A stretch of 64,000 nucleotides of DNA from Lutraria lutraria (Eukaryota; Mollusca; Bivalvia; Venerida; Mactridae), in contig OZ026840.1 of NCBI GenBank assembly GCA_964023205.1, positions 30,012,064-30,076,063 on the forward strand. Reading direction: 5' to 3'. Below are positions 12,617-25,565 of this stretch, in pieces (the first letter of the stretch is position 1; every line of letters begins with the position of its first letter). The notes below the pieces were generated by a model. That model had not been told where the DNA came from. It saw only the letters and a list, made by a program, of their open reading frames with translations, and made no database searches. The position numbers were made by a program, and so were the translations under genes.

Positions 12617-15600
12617 ATGTCTGAGACAAAACCGCGGCTCCGATTAGAAAGACGAACTTATAAAGGCATTGTAATGTGTGAAAATGAAATTGAGGAAATC
12701 GAAAAAATGGATACAAGAGATGATGACATATGGGTGTGTAGTTTTCCTAGATCAGGTCAGTGGTCAACTTTATACAAGTCTATAGATTAAGATGAATGAT
12801 TGTTAATTTTATATGGTGAGTTGCGCTGGCAGGGTTATTTTGTGTTTCGTTTTGTGTTTTTAGTGCGCCATGTTGGCATAATGCTTGTTCGGACAGGTGT
12901 AATGGGGGGGGGGGGGGGGGAGGGTAAAATTGAGTAGTGTAGTTTCGTTTGTTTGACAACTTGTCGTCGTGAATGTTGGACGAGAGAGGAAGAAGTACTA
13001 CATATTTTAATTATCATTATTCAGTTTTGGTAAGAAATATGTAGGAAAGTGTAAATTATTGGACACTAAAGAAATAGTTTGAGGTATTATGATAATCACT
13101 ACGGGTCAGTTACTGTTATCTAACTCACAAGATACACGTGTATAATACTGGCCACCAGAAGAGCGAGTCCTTTTGATCCTGGTGAAGAGCTTGCTTCATT
13201 GATTATGACAGGACTGCTGAAAGATGCCGGACCTAATCTCGTCTTAAACCACCACTGTTGTCATTCAAGGCACAACACTCACACAAGAATTGGCATACTT
13301 GGTGCAGACATGTGATTTTGAAAAGGCACACTCCGTGCAACTGGACGAAAGATTTCCTATGATTGATGTCAAAGATGACAGATTCCCATACTACAAAGGT
13401 AATGGTCTAAATCTAAAATTTTAGATATCGATATTTTTGAATTACGAAAATCACTTTTTGTAAATAGGCACTGGAAGGCCACAAAGAACAGTTTATTTGA
13501 AACATACACCGAAAGCTAGACGTTTTTGTCTGTGAATCATCTTCTGATCTGGGTTCAAATGAATGTATCAAATGTGTACTCCTTGACGTCGCACCTTCGT
13601 TGCGTACATTATTGTCGTCTCACATACACCATTGTAAGATAACAACAATTGCTCCGGATACCAACACTTTGAATTTCGACTATAATCTTACAACAAAACA
13701 CGATTGTGAAAGAAAAGATTATTACCAATCAAAGTACTGAAAATACTCATGGAAACGGAACTTATATAGGCTTGAACTGCGATATGGAACGGGAATTAGT
13801 TTAAAAATTGCATGGCGGGTGAATAAACGAATGATACGGGTTCGCATCAAAATTCAAGCGCGCGACTGGCGGCTATGGATATCTAAACAATCATTTGGTT
13901 TCCGAAAATGGAATTTTTGCCGACATTGTTAATGTTTACATAAATTTCAATTTGTTTTGATAGGTATAAAATATATTGAAGAAATGCAATCACCACGTTT
14001 CATAAAAAGCCATCTACATCACTTTCTTCTACCGGAACAGTTGCAAAAGGGCAAAGGAAGGGTATGTTATTTGCATGATATATTTTCTAATGAGCGACCA
14101 ATCGCTTATAAAATGTGCTTTATCTGGGGTTCGATTTTATTCAATGCAAATATCATATTCGTATGAAAAATGTAAGCATTTGTCTTTTAAAGATATATAC
14201 AAGGCATGCGTTTATGACAAAAAAAAACAACAACAACATATTCTTATTTTATTTATTGTGAAATTTATTCAAACGTTCGGCTTCACTCCCCTCGTGTTGG
14301 AATTACTCAAAATTTATTGACCACCACCTGAGCAACCCGTTTATTTTATAATAATTTCGGTAAAGAGTTAAAATCAAGGTGTGTTTATGGTATGAAATCA
14401 TGTTAAATAACCACAACATAATACTTATTATGATTAGGACACCTTAAAGTTAGCCAGACTGTAAATATGTCATATAACATATTTTAACCTGACAGTTCAT
14501 TCGTGAAATATCAGCTACATTTTTTATCATTATCTATTTGACATTCAGGTTTTATCTGAAGTGCAGTACATTTAGGTATGTTTTATCTCTTTCAGATCAT
14601 ATACATATGCAGAAATCCCAAGGACATTGTAACGTCATTTTATCGGATCATGCAATGGATAGACGACCTCGAAGATGGAGATAAAACGTTTGATGAGTTT
14701 GTTGACACATTTGTTGATGGGACGGGTAAATAAAGTTTTTAATCTCTAGTGTGGTCGAAAATATCGATATGGACATTTAGAATTATAGTCAGATTAGTAA
14801 GAAAATGCCCCCAAAATAAATACAAAGTACAGTAGAAATCTATCAACCATGGTGATCGAAGAGACAAACAATTAACTTCTGTATGAAATCAGGGAACAAA
14901 TGGCAATAGTGTTAACATTTACAATTTTATGCCACATATTAAAACGATATAGCAAATAGTAAGTGACTCAAATTTTGCTAGTATACATATGCAGCAATCG
15001 GGGTGGGGATACAACGTCAGTATAAACATAGATAAGCCCATTATTATCAGAAGTACTTCCTAGTCAAAATAACAGACTACGCGAACCTTTTCATAAGGGA
15101 AATTGAACAGATTGGCCCTCAAGTGACATTTACTATTTATTTTCAAAAATGTAAAATACAAAAGATATGCTTATGAAAGTGCAACGACTTAACGTTTGCA
15201 TTTCCACATAAGATAGCTGAGGATGGAAGCATTGAGTTTCCTAGGGATATAAATAAGAAAATGATCCATGGAAGAAGAAAATATACAAAACACGCCACAG
15301 TTGTTCTTAATACTACTTTCTCCGAATCTCCTAACCCAAAGACAAACCGACACATTAGACCATACAAACAACGGTGAATAAAACAAAGTCTGACGGAGGT
15401 ACCCTTCATGAAACAGACTTAATAAAGCTGCAGTTAAAACTAGACGTAAACTATAACTTAAATTCACACGTGGTCTTAGCCCCGAGAAAAACATAAATAA
15501 GTAAGGGGACAACATTGAAAGCTAGCGTCAATAACTTCCAAGGGCTATTTGATGGTTACCTCGGAAAAGGTTATGCAGTACAGTCATAAATATACCTATT

Positions 15601-18600
15601 TACATGTCGTCTTAGATATCAATGAGGTTATTAGTCGATGATAGGTCACAAATTACAAGTGTTGACAGTCGATGTGAATAGTCTCAGATATTTACTAGTT
15701 ACATTTTCCATATGAATCCGATTCTAGTCTGCAACGGGCATGCGACAGTGTATTTGTTGTGCCACATACAGCGACTTGTACAAAATCACCCGCGAGAGCA
15801 TGCGATAACGTGGCTTAAAAATGCGACAGTCGCGAGACAACCTTGAGATAAGACCGAAAAAATAGTTTTGCAGTATCGAGCGATAACAATATCGTTGCAG
15901 CAAAGATATTCTACACTGGTATACGATAAACCATAAAACGTGCCTGTATTAAAATGGCATACGAGTAAATCTCATTATCTAATACTAGCTGGTTACCTTG
16001 AATAAACTAAGAGAAAATGGCACATAATGCAACTATATACAAAGAAAACAAATATTAATTGTTTCCTCGTCCGACGGTGCATCATGGTGTTAAGAGGAGT
16101 TTACATGGTCGCATGTTCGAATGCTCCGACGGGTATCATTAGTCTCTCATCGCTGTAAGTTTGAAGGCCTCCAAAAAACAGAAAAAGATCACATCTAAGG
16201 TAGCTGTATAGAAAGGTTACGAAAAAGGCTGCTTTAAAGCCAAATGATGTCAAATAAATAGTTCAGACTTTATTTAGTATCTCATTTGCGGATGTCTGTA
16301 AAGAACAATTAAATATATTCTCAAATTTCTGATTTGATTTCGTTTTTCATGTACTAAACCAACTTAATAGTTAGTCCAGTTCCCGGCAATATTTATCTTA
16401 AAATATTTCAACGTAGTGTCACGTAATAAGTTATAGTGAACTCGGATTGTAAATAAGTAATTGTTCCCTCCAAACATGCTTAGCTCCTTAATGTAATGAA
16501 TGCATCATTGTATCGATGTAATGAAGTAATCATTCACGCTCCCGTGAATACACTATTGCCATGTTCTGCAAAATAAACAGTATACTACGCATGAATGTTT
16601 CCTATTCAGTCATTTCTGAACGTATGCATGAACAATGACAAATTACAGTTTTACAATTCATTTATTTACAGCGGTATATTGTCCATGGTCTCAGCATGTT
16701 CTGCAATATTGGGAACATAGAAATGACGAAAATGTTTTGTTTCTTCAGTACGAAGATGTAATAGAGGTAAGTGATTGTTAATGTAAGGGTAGAAATATGA
16801 TATAATACTGATTTAGTACAAACATTGCTGTCTAATTTCGACCAAAATGGTATCTTACTAAGTGCAGGTTGTTTTCCTGTTTCAAAAAGGGTACATTTTC
16901 TTACTGGAAAACTGTGATTTCACGAATTCTCGTGGTATATATAAGTGTCGTAGATTTCGGGCCGAGCTTTCCAAACAATTTCAGTATCTACGAATTATGG
17001 TGTACTTCGAATTGCAAGTACATGTATATCCAAAACCGACAAAATATCTATCGATAATTGGAAACTCCATGAAGTAAAAAAAAAAGACAGAAACAATGAC
17101 AATATACTTAAGGCCACACCAAATTGATCTCCTGTTCGTCGGGATTCGCCGCTCCTATCTTTCACAAAATGAAAAATAAATATTTAAATTTATTTTTTAC
17201 CGGCCGCACCGGGTAGAAATCTTGCGCTTGCAATTTATTTTTTGCATAAAAAATAGATTCAAAATTCATGTTTGTTCGCTCGCATTCATAAGAAATTTCT
17301 TCCAAAATAAACTTTCAAAAGGCAACTTCGGAAAATACTCCAAAGTAAGTCAGCCCCTACGAAGCATTTTTTTTTGCTGGGAGTCGCTCGAATTCATCCA
17401 TTTTTCATCGAGTTTGTGTCCCGGATGTACGTTAATAATGGTAAGGTTTGCGGATAGATATAATTCGGATATATTCAGTAATGTTTCTATACAAGGATTA
17501 CTAGCTGTGTTTTAACAGGATTTGTTCAGAAAGAGTAATTAATAATTGAAGCTGTAGATATTTGCATCACTCTTAAGACCTATTTTATTTGTCAACATAG
17601 CTTGCATGGTATAAATGTAATCAGAAATGAGAGAGGAAGACATTTCATCTATGAACAGAGAATTATGATTTGTAGCAATATGTTAACCAAAAATTATAAA
17701 TGGAATTTGCAAATGATCCCACAAATTTGCATACAAAATGTAATTGATTGATTAATGCAATTGTTTATATATTATATTGTAATAATTTGTTTGGCTTATT
17801 TTGATAACGATTACCCAGCTGTTTTACTTTTTATTTATTTACTTCTTCCTAAAACTGATATTTTTTTTCAGAAAAAAATATGTAAATCTTTTGTTCGCTC
17901 CTTCGCTCGCCCCCATTTATGGCATATTCAAAAATAAATATTTAAATTTATTTTTCGCTCGTTCGCCCCAATTTTTCCCAAAAAAAAATCCGTAGAACCA
18001 AAATTTATTTTGGTGTGACCTAATATACAAAACTTGTAAATATACGTATCAAAAGCTGAACATATGATTAATCTATTATTATATTATGCTCAGGACCGGT
18101 TAAAAACTGTTAGAAGAATCGCTGATTTTCTGAAAAGGGAACTTACAGATGAACAAGTAGAGAAGATATGTGAATACTGCCAGTTTGAAAACATGAAGAA
18201 GAATGATAAATGCAATATGTCCTACTATAGATCATTTAAGTACGTCAATGATAATGCTGACGGTAGCTTCATGAACAAAGGTAATTCTTATAATAATATG
18301 TTTGCATAAAACTCTAAGTACAACTTTTATAGTGGTCTGTACCCCCTCACCGCTGTGGGAAACAGGCCCCGAGTTTATAAAACTAGAGTTCGGTCTCCAA
18401 GCTCTAATCTCAATTCCATTCTCAAAGTATTATGGTTGATAAAAAGATCTGATTTATCTTTGAACACATTTTGAGACCAGTTATTCAGTCAGACTAATGT
18501 GTCAATAATATCATTATTGTCTGATTATAATCAACTTAGAAACATCATAAAACAAGATACGAGATATCAACTCGGAGACCGATAATACATTTTATAACCT

Positions 18601-19245
18601 CGGGGCCAGTTGTACAAAAGGATTCGAAGACGAATGACTATTGTGGGTCTAATACGCACTTTCAGGTTAGAACTTGAAGCACGATTCTCGTTTAATACTT
18701 ATTTAGACGACTGTGAAGGGTAAGAAGTCAAATGAACCATACTGAATCCTGGAAAAGACGTTTAAGAGATTTTCTGATCGACTTAGTCGAATTGCGAAAT
18801 CCATCCAAATATCACGAGTATAATAACCGCTATGTCAGTAAAAATGAACCGACAGTAAGTTCGAAGCAAACAACTGTATTGTGACTTCGCGAAAGAGTGG
18901 GGTTCTATCAGAATATGGGAACAAATTCTAACTGATTGAAATCAGGAACTAAGTCTGATAGTCTCCGTATGCAGCCAAACTAAAATAAATATAATTTAGA
19001 GCGTTTTGTTTTGGAACTCAAAAAAATATCATTTAGACAGTCCTTTTTGGAACTCAAAAAAAAAGAAATATAGTGATGGGTCATTTTAATGCATTAATTG
19101 CCATTACATAAATACATGCGGGTTTTCTTTTATGGTAGGAAAAGCTGGTGTTTGGCAAGAACATCTCACACCGGAAACTGCAGCACGTATTGATGGAATG
19201 ATTCGTGAACTAGATGGTTCTGGACTTGTAATGAAAGGCATCTAA
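12617..19245 (+). CDS. Cytosolic sulfotransferase, copy B (complete, 7 coding exons)
   Basis: This is a complete SULT family gene. Coding exons are 12617-12755, 13270-13398, 13964-14061, 14596-14725, 16672-16766, 18094-18280 and 19139-19245. They join in frame to 294 residues, the usual SULT length. The PAPS 5'-phosphosulfate loop is FPRSGTTL (residues 43-50), split by intron 1 at the Gly codon. PRFIKSHLHHFLLP (100-113) contains the catalytic His at 106. The 3'-phosphate loop YICRNPKDIVTSFY (125-138) keeps the Arg and Ser. LFLQYEDVIE and the C-terminal NKGKAGVW (258-265) complete the fold. Odd points are Arg for the loop Lys, Leu for the Trp that stacks on adenine in vertebrate SULT1E1, and Asn before KG where Arg is usual. 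The start ATG lies 7 nt after a plausible acceptor (exon from 12610), fed by a 5' untranslated exon ending at 12108. Family assignment is firm. The substrate is unknown. Confidence 0.95.
12820..13030 (+). repeat. Second copy of the 5'-exon/promoter-like block inside intron 1 (unit B)
   Basis: This block within intron 1 is related to 11,881-12,108. It shares CGCCATGTTGGCA, GACAGGTGTAAT, GAGTAGTGTAGTT and CGTGAATGTT in the same order. It contains a run of 17 Gs (12904-12920) and ends near TTTTG before GTAAGA (13030), another good donor. It could be a duplicated promoter/exon or a dispersed element inserted twice. Confidence 0.6.
13727..13932. repeat. Dispersed repeat family 5 in intron 2, unit B
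   Basis: This segment of about 205 bp begins AATCAAAGTACTGAAAATAC. Related copies lie in unit C and at about 50.3, 51.05 and 52.5 kb. Hallmarks are CATGGAAAC, GGAACT.., ATGGCGG and TATGGAAATC in order. No tRNA promoter boxes are seen and the class is unknown. Confidence 0.6.
17112..18020. mobile_element. Non-autonomous DNA transposon (PIF/Harbinger-like MITE) in intron 5 of copy B
   Basis: The 909-bp element starts GGCCACACCAAA and ends TTTGGTGTGACC, near-perfect terminal inverted repeats of about 12 bp. It is flanked by TAA at 17109-17111 and 18021-18023, a 3-bp TWA target duplication as used by PIF/Harbinger elements. Copy A keeps the empty site with a single TAA at about 2055. Subterminal AT-palindromes occur near both ends. 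No transposase-like ORF is present. Short ORFs inside are low-complexity artefacts. Confidence 0.85.
18365..18607. mobile_element. Foldback/MITE-like element in intron 6, unit B
   Basis: The left end GGCCCCGAG and right end CTCGGGGCC are perfect inverse complements. The match continues through TTATAAAA and GGTCTCC with small gaps. The element is 243 bp, the same length as in the other two units. Confidence 0.65.
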
Positions 19246-19315
19246 ACCAAAATTATGATCATGACAAATATAAGCACATAATATAATATTTATATTATTG
19301 TCAACTATTTCATTA

Positions 19316-19321
19316 AATAAA
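19316..19321 (+). terminator. Poly(A) signal, SULT copy B
   Basis: AATAAA lies about 70 nt after the stop of copy B, in a region homologous to the 3' UTR of copies A and C. Confidence 0.6.
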
Positions 19322-20857
19322 ATAATGCAATATATGCAAGAAAACAGAAAGTAAATACTGTTGCATCAAAAAGTGTGTTATATAATGATGCAATATTAGA
19401 CTTTTTTAAGGCAGGTTTATCAAACAGATCACTTAGTTAGGTAATGCGTATTTACGTAAACAATGCATACTTACTCAGACTACGAAATACAATTAATCAA
19501 ACAAAACACACCAAAACAGAAATACAATTATTCAAGAAAACACAATTAAGCAAAATACAATTGACAAGTCAGAATACATTTTATTACACGTAGAGCAATC
19601 AATGAACCAAAAGTACCTGATATGACAAATACACTTAATTCATTTAAAACATAATACAACTACCTACACAGAAAACATATATTAAACAAAACGCACTTAA
19701 ACAAAATAATGTCAAACAAACAAAGTGCAATTTGAGCATTAAACAGGTTACTTTGCTGTAAGACGATCATTGTTTTAGTTGAGAACAATACCAAATGGCC
19801 CGGCATCCCACTTCTTTCACAGGCCTTTATAGGTTTGCTCTATGGTTGAGATGTCAGCATACTACACAATCATATAGTGTAGATAGTGCCAAATTCTAAA
19901 GCGATCATGTGTTTAGTATGACATAAAAAGCTATATAGACAGACTCGCGTACGTAGGCATGCAGAGCACATAACTAGATAGATATTTGGAAAATGTAAGA
20001 GTCATAAAAACTGAATAAATTGTCTACCCTAGCAGTAAGTCTGAATTTGTAACATAACACTGTAACGTTTGTCTCGCCGATAACAGCAATAAAGCAGATT
20101 TTTATTTAACATGTTATACTGAAATATCGTTGTCTGTATGTTAATAGGCCGATACACAATTTAGTACACAGACAATTAGTTTACTAGTAGTCCATTGTGT
20201 TTAAGGTACCACAAAAGATGGCATTAAAACTGAATCTTAAAGAAGAGAAGAACTTTGCTGAAAAAAACACATCATTGTTGGTGATACAAACAGCAAAACG
20301 GACAAAAATGTAGAATGTGCCTTTTTTTCCGAAAAGCTCCTCTATTTTCAAGAGGTCATTTTCTTTTTACTGAAAAATAAGATTTATTTAGATATTTTAT
20401 TCATTATACCAATTTGAAAGAAGGGTTAGGAGGTTGGTCAACTCATGATGTCTGTCAATAACTAGAGTGCGATTTTGCTTATATGCTTCTAGATAAAAAG
20501 GGAGACCGACCATTGCACGACGACACGGACTGATTTCGAGATCACAAGGTCAATAATCAAGTCTTTGTTCGACAAAAAATTGGAAATTATTAATCCATTT
20601 CCGTATAGGGGTATCCGTGTTTGAAAACAACTCATGTTTAATCGAAAGGTAAAAAGAAAGTCCACGCAATATGTTTTAAATGCACTATTTGCAAAACATT
20701 GCTATCGCTTATGAAAATATACATTCTTCCCGACTAATAAGTCTTCGGAAAAGTATGCAGCAAAATGCACGGCCAGAGTAAAACGTTTGTAACTCCTTAT
20801 ACTGTATGTTCTTACGGGAAAAAGAACTGTTTGTGTCCAATGTGAAGCCTTTCGAAT

Positions 20858-21115
20858 TTCTCAGGGTGGCCTTTTCAGTGACCCCATCATCTCAAATACC
20901 CAGCCACATACTGTGTCTATAAATCACAGGGAAAGGGTAAGGTATGTACCGGTGCTTCTCATCGAGCACGATAAAGAACCAGGAAAACTATTCGAAAACA
21001 GTAGGGATATAAATAAAAGCCTGGGTCTCCTGTATCTTATCTTCCCTCTCTCTCTGGAGCGCCTCTGAAATGACAATAGCTGTCGAATTGGCCGTTGAAT
21101 AACAGATAAATGAAT
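20858..21115 (+). mobile_element. SINE family 1, body, unit B
   Basis: It starts with CTTTCGAATTTCTCAGGGTG, which follows the tRNA-like head in other family members, and continues through the same body as the unit A fragment. No tRNA-like head remains. Confidence 0.65.
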
Positions 21116-24100
21116 AAATAGTCCAATGTGAAAACAAGAATGAAATCTATAATGCGATCATAAACAAGACGTCAGAAATCTGCACAAAAAAAAGGATACA
21201 AAATGTTTGATTGATAAAGAGAAGTTTTTTTTTTAATTAAGGCTGGAAGATTATTCTAGATTATGAATGAGAATTAAACCCCATCAAACAGCATTATCAG
21301 TAGAGATTGACATGATGCATGGCGCATTAGACAAAATGGATGCGATTTGGTAGCAAATAAATACTATCAACCTTGTTATCAATGGTCTCCGAAAGCAGAG
21401 GCAATCTTTGTATGGCATAGGCGCTCCATAGATCATCTACTACCTAGGAAATCCTTTTACATTCCGAAACATTGTTAAATCTAAGTCATACGCCGGTTGC
21501 CTGTGTTCAAAAGTAAATACGTTACCAATGAAACAGGTTGACCATTATTGATAAATATGGACGAAGGACTTGTCTTTTTCTGCTGCAAATGCGACGTGAA
21601 ACTCCAATGTAAAAGGTTGAATTGTTGGCCTTCTTTCAGAGGGTTGAAGTGCATAATATCATTTAATTTGTACGAAGCAGTGACTTTCATCCAGATGATA
21701 TTAGGTAAACGTTAGATAGTGTTATTTTATTCAAAGGTGTAGTCGTTAACAGATGTTCAGACTGTATTTAATGTGATGTTAAAACTACCAGTCAAGGTTC
21801 TTAATGACTTACAATGATGAAATATTTTACGGTAAAGAATGAGAAAATCAATGTTAACTCATACATGCTTTATATATATATGTCTGAGTTGTTGATGGCG
21901 TTTTATATCCCCCACCTCTGTCATCTCAAAAAGCAAATTTATGCCAGTCAGGTACGTATGTTAGTATGATCACAAATAGCAGCAGTAATGCTCTACGTTT
22001 TACGCATTCTGTTCTGTAAAGTGTAACAATTGTGTAAACAGTAGCATCCAATTATCGTAAGGTATTTCATGATTACCCAAGATCCTTCAATTTATTTTAC
22101 GAGATATTTTAAAAGTTGTGTAGGGGTTGTTGCCCTTGTTGAAAAATAAGACGATACCAATTCCTGAAGATATTGAACGGTGACCTATATTTTTCCTCAT
22201 CTAATTAGATTGATTCTGTGTTTTTGCTTCTTTTTCTCGTAAGTCTTTTATCGAAATGTGATTTCTTTTTCTATCTTTGAACAATTGCCTACTCCCATTG
22301 ACTTCAATGTCTATCTAAAGGAACATTAGCTAAATGGATTGCCATTGATTTTAAAGATATCACAAGATAAATCATGTCTCATTATTGAAGTCTATGCGAA
22401 TGATTAAATTCCCAAAATCTCTCATCTACATTTTGAGATGAAAGCTTTGTATATTATGGGTTAACGTCGTATAAAACCTTAATACATGTAATACCAAATC
22501 TGTTCTGCTCTTGAATTCGGTGATTCGTCATTACCATTGTCTGTACTCTTGCGCTAAAAGTTTAAGCTGATAAGGATTTGTGTGTCCATCTCAGTTAATC
22601 GATGTAGGTTTACTTGTATACCTTTTCCGTCTAGTACTTTGCTCCAAGCAAATATAATTCTTACTGCCATTTTAAAATGAGACCATTGTTTTGAATCCCT
22701 CCCAATATGTCTCTCTTAAATTGTAGTGATAAAATAGGACACCAAGCACGAATCTTCGGTCATCAACCCCTCATTATGCATAGCGATCTGAAAGTGATCT
22801 GAGATGAAAAATAGCTTCATCATTTTTCATCGTGTTAAGACGTTTCTTCTTTCACTATTAATGCTCGTTTTGCGTTGTTATCCAAGTTATCTAATGTTGT
22901 TTTATGGCGCATCAACAACTAATGGCCATGTAGCGTCCATTTAAGATTAGTGTAAGCAACCAGTACAATTCGTGGAAAACTGGTTGTATATTGATAAGAA
23001 TGAAGACTAAATAACCTGTATAAAACTGACTTGAATAAACAATGAAAATGAGTGAGAATAGTATCATTAACATTGTACCATACAATTATACAGAGGGTAT
23101 GCACGTTAAGACAGTTATCCTAACCTGACTGTTCTAAAGATTAATATCGTTACCAATAGACGCACAAAACGCTCTGTCTTATATCCTGGCAAATATCACC
23201 TGAAACCAGCAATTTTATCATAACTTTAGTAATTTCCTGGACGTGATCACATAGGTAGCCCCCGGACTGTAGATTTACTGCTATAAGATAACCTATGTTT
23301 TGTCATTCCCCCAAAATACCGTCTAATGTTTGTTCTTGACTTGGGTAATATTAGAGCCGATATAACGGTGTATTCCTATTGTCAAGATGACACGACTGTA
23401 AGATAACAGTCGCTCTATTTAGTTTTGGCATTTGGTTGACACTTAGTTTTGGTTGGTTGGAGTTGTTGCTCTCTGGTTTAATTCACTCAATAAATGTGAA
23501 ACTTGCTTATAATTGCCACATTTTTAAAACTAAAATGTATACAAAATTAATCAAATATGATTTGTTAAGTAATCGGGATCCATGAAACTGACACAAGTAA
23601 AAACAAATATAATCATTTAGGTTATATACAATTGTTTATCTAATCTTTAATATCCACTTTTAAAATCAAACTTTCCAAGTCCTTATTTTGGACAATAGTG
23701 TAAGTCTGAGTGAGAGTTGCACTTATACGTTATCCAGTAGTATTTAGTTGGAGATGTAGACCTTCCGACCATGTTTTCTTTGTCAATGACGGTCTGCTTC
23801 AAAAGCATATTGGAAGTGATTTACATAACGTACATACGTCCTTTGTCCATGACTTGTTGGGCAAAGAAAACTAGGTAGAAAGGCAAACAAGATAATACCG
23901 TACTCTCTTAGTACATATCACAAAAGCGTAAATAAGAGCAGCTATCGTAATCGGTTGTTAAAACACAAATGTTTGAAATGTTTTTTCTTTGTGCGCCAAA
24001 TCACTGTGATTTTCCAATTCGAATTTTAATGAGAAAATAAATCATAGAAAAACATACATACAATAAGTTCTTATTTTCTAAAAAACATAAATGTAATGTT

Positions 24101-25261
24101 TATTTCGTTTCATCCTCATACTCAGTCATAATCTTATAAAAAGTATACACATTGACGACGTGAATCTATGTCGAGAGAAAACTTAAGAAATCTAGTTCGC
24201 AGAGCTTAAAGTTCTACTGGGAAACACGTCTGTTTGCATATTCATGTGTTTTTCAAATTGTCCAAATTGCAAAACGACACAAACAATAGATTGATTGTTA
24301 TAAGTGGTTGTGAATACATAATCAAATTATGCTCTGTTCAGTTTAGTAAATTGGTCATCGCATTTTTATCACACATAAAAATAATATCACACAATCAAAC
24401 ACTTCTTTCGCCTTAGTGTCATTGCCAAAATCTGCTTTTCTCTATAAATCTGGGATTGAGTTAAGCCAGGTTTTGTCAAATAAGAACAAGGTAATATTAA
24501 GATCATTGACAATAAATTGAAAGAGGATTTCATGTCTTTACGACTGACATAGGAAATGCAGTGTAACCTCCATGAACGGTCAACTCCGATTAACAGCCAC
24601 CTCTCTTTTACAGTACATTTGCTAGCGACCCAAATTGACGTTTACTATATGTTCATTCTCCCAACAACAGTCACCTCATTACAGCAACCATTTTTGTCCT
24701 TCGCATTGGCGGATGGGTAGGGAGGTTGCACTGTTCTCTATTTGCAACTCTATTCGAAAGACCGCATAATGCTTATACGATTTCTACTTGTTCAAAGCTG
24801 TATACACTTTTGGATTACAGATTTTAAAATCAAATCTTTCCTCTCACACTAATTCGATATTGTACCTTCGAGCGTTCATCAAAATTTTCCATTTAGGCAG
24901 GCTTGGCTTTGGAATCACGTACACAGTAATCAGAACCTGAGATTGGCCGGGAGTCAATAACGTCAACTGCGATCGCCCCAAATGGCGACGTTTTTCCCTG
25001 TAGAGCTCAAGAGCGTTTCAAATGCAATCTTGTCTATGATGGTATAATTAAATTTTGCGACCAAAAGGAACACTATTATGCCCAATGGTACAACTTAAAT
25101 GAAAACTTGAATAAACATTAAAACATCTAAAAATTCAACGGATGTTGGAAAAACGTGCAGACTAATATGAAGGCGGTTTTTAGATAAGTCAGAAAGTAAC
25201 AGAATTGACTGAATATCAAGATTCTCACTATATATCTTTGTACTGCTTGTCAAATACAGTT

Positions 25262-25565
25262 GTAAAGCATGTGGGTCAGAACGAAAGGTCGTGGGTTCGA
25301 ATCACGGCTTCCCCTTTCGGATTTCTCTGAAACATTTTTCAGTGTCCCCTTCCACACTACCGAGATTAGTACCGTATCAAGAAAATCATAAGAAAAAAAG
25401 ACGAGGCTTGTATCGGTGCTTTACGCCAAGCACAATGAAAAAACCAGCAAAATATTTCAAATTTGAAAAGGGATACAAATGCCCGGTTCTCATTTTTGTT
25501 ACAACCCTTCTTCTTGAGGCGGCCCTGAAATGACCATAGGTATCGAATGGACTGTTTAACAACAG
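25262..25565 (+). mobile_element. SINE family 1, unit B
   Basis: The B box GGTCGTGGGTTCGAATCACG is intact but the A box half of the head is lost. The body runs through GAGGCGGCCCTGAAATGACC to the end. It is the fuller counterpart of the truncated copy in unit A. Confidence 0.65.

Noticed and set aside
15143..15515. Minus-strand hydrophobic ORFs in intron 4 of unit B
   Set aside because: They are antisense to the conserved + frame, AT-rich, and not consistently kept in unit A.
17755..17995. Overlapping + ORFs inside the MITE, also in unit C at 32,984-33,224
   Set aside because: They are driven by AT-palindromes and TTCGCTCG words, change frame internally, and match no transposase.
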